Positions 7,061 to 14,141 of a stretch of 14,674 nt of DNA are shown here, piece by piece; within the stretch, counting starts at the first letter, position 1, and each line of letters starts with the position of its first letter. The DNA comes from Acidiferrobacterales bacterium (lineage in GTDB: Bacteria > Pseudomonadota > Gammaproteobacteria > Acidiferrobacterales > Sulfurifustaceae), in the NCBI GenBank assembly GCA_015492195.1, contig WGFP01000048.1:1-14674 (forward strand), given 5' to 3'. The notes below the pieces were generated by a model. It did no database searches. It saw only the letters and a program-made list of their open reading frames with translations, and was not told where the DNA came from. The translations under genes and the position numbers were made by a program.

Positions 7061-7675
7061 ATGAATATGGAATCTGACCGTCCCTCAAGGGGAAGACTCA
7101 AGGTCCTGTCGATCGCGGGGCTTTTCCTGCTGCCGGTACTTATCGCGTACGTGCTTTTCGGCGCGGGATGGAGGCCGAGCACGACGGGGAATTATGGTGA
7201 TCTGGTGCAACCGGCGCGCCCCATCACGGATGTCGCGTTGCAATCCATTGATGGAGCAAGGATCAGCTTCAATGATCTGAAAGGAAAATGGAATCTGATT
7301 TATTTTACGACCGCCGAGTGTTTGAAGCCCTGCACCGATGCCTTGTACAAGATGCGCCAGGTGAGCCTTGCCCAGGGCAAGGAGGCGGGACGCATCCGGC
7401 GGATTGTCGTAGTGCATGGAACCAAAGTATCCGACAGGCTGCGTAATATACTCTCGGATTATCCGAACACGCGGGTCATCACGGGACCCCCGGAGGCGGT
7501 AAAGACTTTGGCTCGTCAGTTTTCCATCTCCGCCGGTACGCCCTTGGACGGCCTGCATCGCATTTACCTTGTCGATCCGCTGGGCAATTTCATGATGAGT
7601 TATGCGGCAAACGTCGATCCCAGCGGCATGCGCAAGGATCTCGCGCGTCTGCTCAAGGTGTCGCAAGTGGGTTGA
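7061..7675 (+). CDS. SCO-like thioredoxin-fold membrane protein of the cox cluster
   Basis: A 204-residue protein with one N-terminal membrane helix (about 13-32, LKVLSIAGLFLLPVLIAYVLF) and a periplasmic thioredoxin-like domain. The segment ISFNDLKGKWNLIYFTTAEC and the ending IYLVDPLGNFMMSY ... DLARLLK follow the SCO pattern. It keeps a CxxxC pair (C87-LKP-C91), but without the CPD(I/V)C context of true SCO. The only histidine near the SCO copper-ligand place is H166 (DGLHRIYLVDP), two residues closer to the YLVDP strand than usual. A gene of this kind occupies the slot between SURF1 and heme A synthase in Pseudomonas-type clusters, where it is usually annotated hypothetical. A redox or copper role in assembly is inference. 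It starts 49 bases after SURF1 and ends one base before the ctaA ATG. Confidence 0.72.
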   Translation: MNMESDRPSRGRLKVLSIAGLFLLPVLIAYVLFGAGWRPSTTGNYGDLVQPARPITDVALQSIDGARISFNDLKGKWNLIYFTTAECLKPCTDALYKMRQVSLAQGKEAGRIRRIVVVHGTKVSDRLRNILSDYPNTRVITGPPEAVKTLARQFSISAGTPLDGLHRIYLVDPLGNFMMSYAANVDPSGMRKDLARLLKVSQVG

Positions 7676-7676
7676 G

Positions 7677-8699
7677 ATGCTGAAGCGCGCCCAGTCCACC
7701 AAGTTTTATCGCATGGCGCTGTATGCCGCTTTGTTTGCTTTTATTGCGGTTCTCTTTAACGCGTACTCGCGCCTGTCGCAGGCCGGGCTTGGATGTCCTG
7801 ACTGGCCGGGATGCTATGGCAAGCAGTTCGCGCCACAGACGGCGCGGGACATCGGCCAGACCAAGCAGGCCGAGAAGGCAATGAAGCCCGAGAATCGCGC
7901 CTGGAAGGAGGTCGTGCAGCGCTATATCGCCGCGGCCCTCGGGCTTATGCTGATTCGTCTTGCCGCGCTCGGCTGGCAGTTGAAGAAGCACAAGCCCAGC
8001 CAGCAATGGATCATCCCCGGCGCGACCACGGTGCTGGTATTCACTTTGGCTGTTCTGGGAATTCTGACCGTCAACCACCAGTTCAAACCCCTGGTGATGA
8101 TGATGCAAATGCTGGGAGGCATCGCGATACTCGGACTGCTGTGGTGGATTGTCATGCGCGAGCAGCGATTCTGGAAATCGATCGCTACTTCGCCCATAAC
8201 GCGATCGTTGCGGCCGCGCGCGCTGATCGCGCTTGCGATCGTTGCTTTCCAGATCGCCCTCGGCGGATGGTCCATGGTGAACTACGCGGGGCTTGCCTGT
8301 CCGGACTTTCCCGCCTGTCAGGGGGTCTGGTGGCCCCAAATGGATTTTCTCGAGGCCTTTACGCGCTGGCGGGATGTGGGCATGGATTATGAAGGACGTC
8401 TTTTGAACCTGCCTTCGGCGACGGCGATACACATGGCGCACCGTCTGGGCGCGCTCGTCACCGTCCTTTACGTGGGCTGGCTTTCGCTGCACGTGCTGCG
8501 TGTCGGAAATGAGCAGAACCTGTGCCGCTATGGCCTGCTGGTGTTGGTGGTGTTATTGTTCGAGGTTGTGCTGGGCGTGACGCAGGTGGTGACCCATCTG
8601 CCTCTGGCGGTGGCCGTGACCCACAGCGGGGTGGCGGCCATGTTGTTGTTGAGCCTGGTGACCCTTTACCATGTGGTGCGGTCGCCGCGCGCGGCATGA
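7677..8699 (+). CDS. ctaA: Heme A synthase CtaA/Cox15, with N-terminal His pair replaced by Gln
   Basis: Heme A synthase oxidises the C8 methyl of heme O to the formyl group of heme A in the inner membrane. The 340-residue protein has eight predicted helices in two similar halves. Each half has a cysteine loop: LGCPDWPGC in the first and LACPDFPAC in the second. The C-terminal heme ligands are present as H255 (AHRLGA) and H316 (VTHSGVAA). The catalytic-type glutamate E78 is kept (WKEVVQRY), but the residue three after it, normally His in the E-x-x-H-R motif, is Q81. The matching second ligand is Q144 (MMMQMLGG). The rest of the gene is intact, so it is not an obvious pseudogene. I chose ATG 7677, one base after the upstream stop, giving the usual short N-terminus; ctaB follows after 22 bases. 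Confidence 0.92.
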   Translation: MLKRAQSTKFYRMALYAALFAFIAVLFNAYSRLSQAGLGCPDWPGCYGKQFAPQTARDIGQTKQAEKAMKPENRAWKEVVQRYIAAALGLMLIRLAALGWQLKKHKPSQQWIIPGATTVLVFTLAVLGILTVNHQFKPLVMMMQMLGGIAILGLLWWIVMREQRFWKSIATSPITRSLRPRALIALAIVAFQIALGGWSMVNYAGLACPDFPACQGVWWPQMDFLEAFTRWRDVGMDYEGRLLNLPSATAIHMAHRLGALVTVLYVGWLSLHVLRVGNEQNLCRYGLLVLVVLLFEVVLGVTQVVTHLPLAVAVTHSGVAAMLLLSLVTLYHVVRSPRAA

Positions 8700-8721
8700 G
8701 TTATTAGGATCGTCAGAGACT

Positions 8722-9666
8722 ATGAAATCACAGAATCCGGTAATCGCCACCACGTCGCGCCGCCGACATCTGTTATGGCTTGCGCGTGAATATTTTGAGC
8801 TGACCAAGCCGAAGGTGGTGGTGCTTATCATATTTACCGCCGTGGTCGGCATGTTTCTGTCCACACCGCTAAGTCTGCCGCTCCATATCCTTCTCCTCGG
8901 GACGTTGGGTATTGCGCTTGCCGCCGGTTCCGCGGCGGCCGTCAATCACATCCTTGATCAGCGTGCCGACGCCGCCATGGCGCGCACCCGCGCCCGGCCG
9001 CTTCCGACCGGTCAGTTAAGCGCGCGCCAGGCGCTGATCTTCGCCGTCACCCTTGGCGCGTTATCCATGGTCATTCTTGTGAAATGGGTCAATGTATTGA
9101 CCGCCGTGTTGACGTTTATCACCCTGATCGGTTACTCGATCATCTACACGATTTATCTGAAACATGCCACGCCGCAGAACATCGTCATCGGCGGCGCGGC
9201 GGGCGCGGCACCGCCCGTGCTCGGGTGGACGGCCGTGACGGGGGAGGTGACCGGCGACGCCCTCCTGCTGTTTCTGATTATATTTGTCTGGACGCCGCCG
9301 CATTTCTGGGCACTCGCCCTGTACCGCAAGCAGGAGTACGCCAAGGTCGGCATTCCCATGTTGCCCGTCACGCACGGGAGCCGCTTTACCCGCTTGCATA
9401 TCTTGCTTTACACGATTTTGCTGACGGCGGTGACGGTGATGCCCTTCGCCACCAAAATGAGCGGGTGGCTGTATCTTCTGGGGGCCATGATTCTAAATGC
9501 GGGTTTTTTGTATTACGCTTGGAGGTTGTACCGGCGTTACAGCGACGCGCTTGCCCGGCAGACTTTCTTTTATTCGATTCAATATCTGGCCCTGCTGTTT
9601 GCCCTGTTGTTGATTGATCACTATCGTGTTTATATCCATGAGGCCCTGCAATCGGCGCTTTATTGA
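8722..9666 (+). CDS. ctaB: Protoheme IX farnesyltransferase (heme O synthase) CtaB/Cox10
   Basis: This enzyme adds a farnesyl group to heme b to make heme O, the substrate of heme A synthase; it belongs to the UbiA prenyltransferase superfamily. The 314-residue protein has about nine membrane helices and starts with YFELTKPKVV. The prenyl-diphosphate/Mg motif is N75-HIL-D79-QRA-D83, followed by MARTRARPLPTG. The second family motif YTIYLKHATPQNIVIGGAAGA and the block VWTPPHFWALALYRKQEYA are also intact. ATG 8722 places the N-terminus just before the conserved region with AGGAT upstream; an earlier in-frame ATG at 8671 lies inside ctaA and is unlikely. Its TGA overlaps the next ATG by one base. 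Confidence 0.97.
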   Translation: MKSQNPVIATTSRRRHLLWLAREYFELTKPKVVVLIIFTAVVGMFLSTPLSLPLHILLLGTLGIALAAGSAAAVNHILDQRADAAMARTRARPLPTGQLSARQALIFAVTLGALSMVILVKWVNVLTAVLTFITLIGYSIIYTIYLKHATPQNIVIGGAAGAAPPVLGWTAVTGEVTGDALLLFLIIFVWTPPHFWALALYRKQEYAKVGIPMLPVTHGSRFTRLHILLYTILLTAVTVMPFATKMSGWLYLLGAMILNAGFLYYAWRLYRRYSDALARQTFFYSIQYLALLFALLLIDHYRVYIHEALQSALY

Positions 9667-10274
9667 TGCATAGATTCAAACGCTTAATTTTTATCATTGG
9701 TTTTTTTCTCGCCGTCATCGGGCTCGCGGGCTGCTCACCCTCCGCGCCCGATTTCAAGTCACTCGATATCAGCGACGTGGAATGGGGAGGTGATTTCGAG
9801 CTGACGGCGCATACCGGCGAGCGCGTGAAGTTCTCCGATTTTCGCGGCAAGGTACTGATCCTGTTTTTCGGTTTTACCCGCTGCCCCGATATCTGTTCGC
9901 CGACGTTGACAAAACTGGCGCTGCTTAATGAGCGTCTTGGGGAAGACGCGGACCGCGTGCAGGTGCTTTTTGTCACGGTAGATCCCGAGCATGACACCCC
10001 TGAACAGCTTGCCGGGTTTGTACCGAAATTCCATCCCTCCTTCATCGGGCTAACCGGGACAGCGGAGGAAATCGCCGCCCTGGCGAAGGAATATAAGGTC
10101 GCTTACCGGCTGAATCCCAGAAGCTCATCCACGCAGACGCTGATCGACCATTCCGGCGGTTTGATGGTGAAGGATGCGCAAGGCAAACTGCGGCTGCTGA
10201 TTAAAAACCACGCCTCGGTAGACGACATAGAGCACGATATCAGGTTGCTTTTGAAGGAAAAGCCCCAAACCTGA
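9666..10274 (+). CDS. SCO1/SenC family copper chaperone (lipoprotein)
   Basis: SCO proteins bring copper to the CuA site of subunit II and act as a thiol reductant for it. The 202-residue protein begins with a lipoprotein signal (IIGFFLAVIGLAGC), so it is probably anchored to the membrane by a lipidated Cys near residue 22. The thioredoxin-fold domain carries the copper site C73-PDI-C77 and H162 in LIDHSGG. It also has the family strand FFGFTRCPDIC and LFVTVDPEHDTPEQL. The stretch after the histidine, LMVKDAQGKL, is a little unlike the usual IYLIDPQG. The ATG overlaps the ctaB stop, indicating coupling. It is the last gene of the assembly operon, and no clear hairpin terminator follows before the converging gene 39 bases on. 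Confidence 0.94.
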   Translation: MHRFKRLIFIIGFFLAVIGLAGCSPSAPDFKSLDISDVEWGGDFELTAHTGERVKFSDFRGKVLILFFGFTRCPDICSPTLTKLALLNERLGEDADRVQVLFVTVDPEHDTPEQLAGFVPKFHPSFIGLTGTAEEIAALAKEYKVAYRLNPRSSSTQTLIDHSGGLMVKDAQGKLRLLIKNHASVDDIEHDIRLLLKEKPQT

Positions 10275-10313
10275 AGTTTAACCTTAACCTGTGTAACAAG
10301 TTTGTAGCTGGGC

Positions 10314-10733
10314 TTAAGAAACGCCGTTCGCGCGGGACGTCAGCCGGTTGATGATCAACCCGTGAAAAGAATCGGTGGGCGAGCGGAACGTCCAGCCAAG
10401 GTGGGCCTGGCAGTTCGCGCACAGGGCGATGCGCCAGCCGTAGCCGCTAAACCAGCTGTGGTCCGTCGTTTCACCGCCGACGGGTGTGCAACCGGAGGCG
10501 TTGCGGAAGCAGCCGATGTGAAACACGAAGCCGTGGGGATTGGTACAGGTGTGTTCATGACCGCCCTGTATGCTGATGCGTTCCTCCTGCCGAGTGACCG
10601 TATAATGACAGGCGGCGCAAAACAGGCGTTTTTCCTTTTTGGGCTTTTCAGCAACCCTGGACTTGACCTGTTTTTCCCGCTTGGGCTCGGCGTGAGGGTC
10701 AAAAAATAACCGGACGGGCAGGGCGAACTCCAT
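10314..10733 (-). CDS. Bacterial cereblon-type protein (CULT domain)
   Basis: The 139-residue protein is almost entirely a CULT domain, the fold that in human cereblon binds thalidomide and in cells binds ligands such as uridine or C-terminal cyclic imides. Zinc ligands are C39-x2-C42 and C105-x2-C108. The three pocket tryptophans are W94, W100 and W114, in HSWFSGYGWRIALCANC and HLGWTF. Their spacing (6 and 14) equals that of W380, W386 and W400 in human CRBN. HTCTNPHGFVFHIGCF is the usual bacterial core. Lys/Arg are frequent in the first 38 residues. The physiological role in bacteria is unknown. GGAGG lies 10 bases before the ATG, and an in-frame GTG at 10736 is 7 bases from it, so the start may be one codon earlier. 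It follows the FIST gene after 36 bases, probably in one transcript. Confidence 0.88.
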   Translation of the reverse strand: MEFALPVRLFFDPHAEPKREKQVKSRVAEKPKKEKRLFCAACHYTVTRQEERISIQGGHEHTCTNPHGFVFHIGCFRNASGCTPVGGETTDHSWFSGYGWRIALCANCQAHLGWTFRSPTDSFHGLIINRLTSRANGVS

Positions 10734-10769
10734 CACGCATTCCCCTCCAAAGGATGTTCAGGACAGATA

Positions 10770-11888
10770 TTATAAAAACAATGTCAGCACCCCGGTATAG
10801 CCGTACAGCCGGTTGTGCGAAATCTCTCCATTGGCAAAGAAGCCCACCAGCGGAAACTCGCCCAGTTCCTGTTGGATGCACTTCAGTTCCTCGGAATTCT
10901 CGCCGAACATGTGCTGCCCGCGGCCGAGGCAGGAATAATAAACCCCGCCTTTCGGCGGTTTGCCGGCCCGGCGTTTAATATCCCGCAGCATGCGCAGGAG
11001 GTCCTCTTGGGCGGTGCGGGTGTCGCGGCGGCAAAACATGAGTGAATCGCCGGCGCTCAAAAACTCGCCGATGGCGAGCATCTTGTTTTCCGTGTCGATG
11101 CCGACCAGGTTGCGCACCAGGTAATCGCCGGTGTCCGATCCCCGGATCGGGAGGCCGGCGAAGATGTAACCCGCCACCCTGCTAAGATCACGCGCCAGGA
11201 TTTCCCCGACATCCTCATTGAATACATCCAGCGCCGGGCGGTCGTCGATACGAATAACGATGTTGTCCTGACATTCAGTGATTTCGTGCTTTTTCCCAAG
11301 CGGCGAACAGCCCTGCGACAGCGCCGTCAAGACCGGGACATCCTCCGCGAACAACACGCCGGAAACGCCCCCCTTGGTTTGTCCGCCGGCAATCTGGAAA
11401 TGCGATCTGCGTGAGGAGGTGATCCCGCCCACCAGGAAACCTTCATTCAACGCCTCGGCGAGCTGCACGATAAGCCCCGCTGTTTTCGGGTTGTGTGGGT
11501 CGCCGTGAACAATGGCGAAACGCGCATTGGCCTGTTCATACCAGCTTTGGTGACCATCCACGAATTCACGGATATCGGACTTGATGGCAGGAAACACACG
11601 AAAGGAATCCGCGGGGAAATCGGCGATCATGACGCTGATGGCGGGCCGGTCGTGGTATTCCTGACCGCTTGAACAAATCCCCACACCGACGCTCCCCACC
11701 CACTGTTCGATGTCGGTTTGTTCCTTAAAGAAGGCGAGCATCTCCGGCAGGTGTTCGGCGAACACGTCGGTCAGATACAGGAACCCGAGGTTGGCCGCGG
11801 GCGTGATATTGCCCAGTTGCGCCAGGCAGGAATTGGCCGCCTCCAGCCAATTCGGCGCCGTTGCATGGGCGGCTTTGAAGCTTGTCAT
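10770..11888 (-). CDS. FIST domain sensory protein
   Basis: FIST_N plus FIST_C domains form a ligand-sensing module, thought from genomic context to bind small molecules such as amino acids. The 372-residue protein has no signal peptide or membrane helix, so it is probably cytoplasmic. It shows the FIST_N features LGFLYLTDVFAEHL, VGSVGVGICSSGQEY and GFLVGGITSSRRSHFQIAGG. The FIST_C features are the middle block IDDRPALDVF, then DYLVRNLVGIDTENKMLAIG and, near the end, SCLGRGQHMFG, PLVGFFANGEI and LYGYTGVLTLF. No output domain (GGDEF, kinase, chemotaxis) is fused, so any signalling is through a partner. I chose the ATG at 11888, with AAGGAT upstream, over one 12 codons earlier. The likely partner is the CULT gene behind it. 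Typical length for a stand-alone FIST protein. Confidence 0.88.
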   Translation of the reverse strand: MTSFKAAHATAPNWLEAANSCLAQLGNITPAANLGFLYLTDVFAEHLPEMLAFFKEQTDIEQWVGSVGVGICSSGQEYHDRPAISVMIADFPADSFRVFPAIKSDIREFVDGHQSWYEQANARFAIVHGDPHNPKTAGLIVQLAEALNEGFLVGGITSSRRSHFQIAGGQTKGGVSGVLFAEDVPVLTALSQGCSPLGKKHEITECQDNIVIRIDDRPALDVFNEDVGEILARDLSRVAGYIFAGLPIRGSDTGDYLVRNLVGIDTENKMLAIGEFLSAGDSLMFCRRDTRTAQEDLLRMLRDIKRRAGKPPKGGVYYSCLGRGQHMFGENSEELKCIQQELGEFPLVGFFANGEISHNRLYGYTGVLTLFL

Positions 11889-12206
11889 GTCAAATCCTTG
11901 TGAGCGGCATGGGTATAAATACAAGGTGATAAGAATACTATAGACGGGCCGGCATTGGGCGATTGAGAAAAAGACCTGTCCCGATCTCAGGGCTGTGGTC
12001 GCTTAATAACCGCGCGCGAATCGTGTATCTTGTCGGCGGTTTTAATATCTGAGGGTGTAATTCCCCCGCAGCGTGCTGCGAATGTTGTCATTCCGGCGTA
12101 TGCCGGAATCCAGTGGCTCGTTTGTGGACACCGGCCTTCGCCGGTGTGACGTGATGATGTTAATACCCCGCCTGCTTGCAGCAGGGTAGTTTATTTCGCG
12201 ACCACC
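11889..12206. other. Intergenic region between the FIST gene and glcF
   Basis: I see no gene in this 318-base divergent region. It should hold the promoters of both neighbours, but I cannot assign convincing -35/-10 pairs. Besides the REP-like pair listed separately there are two small perfect hairpins: CGCAGC-GT-GCTGCG at 12067-12080, and CCTGC-TTGCA-GCAGG at 12171-12185, 21 bases before the glcF ATG. The glcF start has no visible Shine-Dalgarno sequence. Confidence 0.5.
12087..12150. repeat. Pair of inverted REP-like palindromes (BIME-like)
   Basis: Two 26-base units lie head to head, at 12087-12112 (plus) and 12150-12125 (minus), 12 bases apart. Each begins GTCA and ends TCCA, with a hairpin between. 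Unit one has arms ATTCCGGC (12090-12097) and GCCGGAAT (12102-12109). Unit two has arms CACCGGC (12129-12135) and GCCGGTG (12140-12146). Read in the same direction, the units agree at GTCA, CCGGCG, GCCGG and TCCA. Differences within the outer stem are compensated (ATT with AAT, CAC with GTG), as in REP families. No other copy is visible in the window, so mobility by a RAYT transposase is inference. Confidence 0.7.
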
Positions 12207-13415
12207 ATGCAGACTGCCTTAGCAAAAGAAATTCAAAATACCGAACTCGGCCGTGAAGCCGACGCGGTCCTGCACCAATGCGTGCACTGCGGTTTCTGCA
12301 ACGCCACCTGTCCGACCTATCAGTTGCTGGGCGACGAGCTCGACGGACCCAGGGGCCGCATCTACCTCATCAAGCAGGTGCTGGAAGGTCACGCGCCCGG
12401 CCGGCGCACCCAGCAGCACCTCGACCGCTGTCTGACCTGCTTGAGTTGCGAAACCACCTGCCCCTCGGGCGTGCGTTATCGAGAACTGCTCGACATCGGT
12501 CGCGACCTCGTGGCGCAGAAAGTCCCGCGACCCGCGCGGGAGCGGCTCAAGCGCTGGTGGTTGCGTCGCGTCCTCCCGCATCCGGAACGGTTCGCGTTCT
12601 GGTACCGGCTTGGTCGGCTGACGCGGCCGCTGCTGCCGCGCACGCTCAAGCGCGTTTTCCCGGCCCGCGAACCCGCGGGGGCGTGGCCCGCCGCGCGCCA
12701 TACGCGCCGGATGCTGGTGCTCACCGGCTGCGTGCAACCGGTGCTGGCGCCCGCCATCAACGCCGCCGCCGCGCGCGTGCTGGATAGGCTGGGTATTTCC
12801 TTGATCGCGACAGCCGGGGCGGGCTGCTGCGGGGCGTTGAGCCATCATCTGTCCGCCCCCTTCGATGCCTTGGACTATGCCCGGCGCAACATCGATGCCT
12901 GGTGGCCGGCCATCGAGGAAGGCTGCGAGGCCATCGTCATGACCGCCAGCGGCTGCGGCGTGCACGTGAAGGACTACGGCCGCCTGCTGCGCGGCGATCC
13001 CGCCTACGCCGAAAAGGCCAAGCACATCGCCGAACTGACAAAGGACCTGAGCGAGATCTTGACCCGCGAAGACCTGTCCTCGCTTAAACCGGCCAACCGT
13101 GCCGCAATCAAAGTCGCCTACCACGCCCCCTGCACCCTGCAGCACGGTCAGGGGTTAAGCGGTGCGGTGGAGACGGTCTTGGAAAGCCTGGGTTTTATCC
13201 TGACGCCAGTCGCCGAGCCGCATCTCTGCTGCGGTTCGGCGGGGACCTATTCACTGCTCGAGCCGCGGCTGTCGCGTCAACTCCTGAAAAGAAAGCTTAA
13301 GGCCTTGCAGGCCGGAAGGCCGGAGGTAATCGCCACGGCCAACATCGGCTGCCTCGCGCACCTGAACACTCAGTCAACTGTGCCGGTGAGGCATTGGATA
13401 GAGTTGCTGGGATGA
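12207..13415 (+). CDS. glcF: Glycolate oxidase iron-sulfur subunit GlcF
   Basis: GlcF is the iron-sulfur subunit of the GlcDEF glycolate dehydrogenase, passing electrons from the flavin subunits to the membrane quinone pool as glycolate is oxidised to glyoxylate. The 402-residue protein has two 4Fe-4S motifs: C25-VH-C28-GF-C31-NAT-C35-P and C75-LT-C78-LS-C81-ETT-C85-P. Two CCG (heterodisulfide reductase type) domains follow, with LTGCVQP ... AGCCGALSHH and APCTLQHGQGL ... HLCCGSAGTYSLLEP. CPTYQLLGDELDGPRGRIYL is shared nearly exactly with E. coli GlcF, and the length is usual. No glcD or glcE is in the window; to the left lies the FIST/CULT pair and to the right foreign-looking DNA. The start has no evident ribosome binding site. 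Confidence 0.95.
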   Translation: MQTALAKEIQNTELGREADAVLHQCVHCGFCNATCPTYQLLGDELDGPRGRIYLIKQVLEGHAPGRRTQQHLDRCLTCLSCETTCPSGVRYRELLDIGRDLVAQKVPRPARERLKRWWLRRVLPHPERFAFWYRLGRLTRPLLPRTLKRVFPAREPAGAWPAARHTRRMLVLTGCVQPVLAPAINAAAARVLDRLGISLIATAGAGCCGALSHHLSAPFDALDYARRNIDAWWPAIEEGCEAIVMTASGCGVHVKDYGRLLRGDPAYAEKAKHIAELTKDLSEILTREDLSSLKPANRAAIKVAYHAPCTLQHGQGLSGAVETVLESLGFILTPVAEPHLCCGSAGTYSLLEPRLSRQLLKRKLKALQAGRPEVIATANIGCLAHLNTQSTVPVRHWIELLG

Positions 13416-13425
13416 TTAAGTGTGC

Positions 13426-13479
13426 GTGTAACGCTTTAATCACCTGCCGACGAAGATCGGGTGGATTTGATAATTAGGC
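13426..13479 (-). other. attC-like imperfect hairpin at the 3' end of the 203-aa gene
   Basis: Read on the minus strand, this 54-base stretch opens with GCCTAAT, one base off the integron R'' consensus RYYYAAC, and closes with GTTACAC, one base off GTTRRRY. Inside, AATC-C-ACC pairs with GGTGATT leaving one extrahelical base, and an unpaired spacer separates it from the outer boxes. CCGA/TCGG can form an inner hairpin. These are the folded features of an attC site. The gene's TAA stop lies inside GCCTAAT, as in many cassettes. No integrase, attI or second good attC is visible, so this could be chance or a plain terminator-like hairpin. Confidence 0.35.
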
Positions 13480-14085
13480 GTTGTTCTTTTCAAGAAATGT
13501 TGGCTTTTCATATGCCTCTAGCTGCCATGCGTCATCGTAACGCATATGGTCAGAAATCTTTGGGATTGCAGTATCAGCAATTTTTGATTCCTGAACTAGA
13601 CATCTATGTAGATGTGCTCGCAACATTTCCAACGCTGCAAAGTATTTCTCCCGAACCAAAGGAGGCCTTCTGAAATCACTTGGATCATCAATCAACGCGG
13701 ACTCGGGCGGTGCTGATTCGTTTAATCTTTGTTCAAAAGTTAGGAATTGGCGTATGGCTTCCACCTGCAACTCAATAAGCAAATATAAGGGGCTATCTGG
13801 CGCGCCCGCAAGCTCTACCTGTTTATCAACAAGGATACGGCGTATCTCCTGAAGTGAGGAAAGAGCTTGGTCAATGCAGTTGTCGCAGCATTCAAAAGCG
13901 TTCAAGACGCGTCTGTCCGACATTCGGATTACAATTTCTCTGGCAACTCGTTGCTCAAGATCATCAGGGTTCAACGAGAATGACAAGAAGGGCAGGTTTA
14001 CCGAAACTGAGCCAACTCGCGAATTTAGCTTGCGGCACGCATCCTTGAGCTGTGCCCTAAAATCAAATTTAAATGGTGGTTTCAA
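13474..14085 (-). CDS. Hypothetical protein, 203 aa
   Basis: I do not recognise this protein. It is soluble, with no signal peptide or membrane helix, and most of residues 40-165 look alpha-helical (e.g. DDLEQRVAREIVIRM, CIDQALSSLQEIRRILVDKQ, LLIELQVEAIRQFLTFEQRL). A cysteine cluster C66-C67-DN-C70 could bind a metal or form a disulfide, but too few ligands are seen to claim a zinc finger. The N-terminal 35 residues are basic and polar. The only start that keeps the full frame is TTG at 14085, with GGAAGGA 8 bases before it; the first in-frame ATG would be codon 55 and would remove part of the helical region. Base composition is AT-richer than the genes to the left. It converges with glcF, and its stop lies in an attC-like hairpin. 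Confidence 0.6.
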   Translation of the reverse strand: MKPPFKFDFRAQLKDACRKLNSRVGSVSVNLPFLSFSLNPDDLEQRVAREIVIRMSDRRVLNAFECCDNCIDQALSSLQEIRRILVDKQVELAGAPDSPLYLLIELQVEAIRQFLTFEQRLNESAPPESALIDDPSDFRRPPLVREKYFAALEMLRAHLHRCLVQESKIADTAIPKISDHMRYDDAWQLEAYEKPTFLEKNNA

Positions 14086-14141
14086 ATCTTGTATCCTTCC
14101 ATCAATTGGCGCCTAGACATTATGACTTCCGAGTTTGGAGG

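Noticed and set aside
7653..8492. 279-codon minus-strand frame opposite ctaA
   Set aside because: Antisense shadow of heme A synthase; composition is Arg/Gln/His-rich with no motif.
12219..13145. 308-codon open frame on the minus strand opposite glcF
   Set aside because: Antisense to a clear GlcF, low-complexity Gly/Ala/Arg-rich translation, no ribosome binding site.
13461..13673. Plus-strand frame of 70 codons after glcF
   Set aside because: It lies antisense to the 203-residue minus-strand gene, which has a better ribosome binding site and a longer frame; neither has known homology, but the longer frame is preferred.
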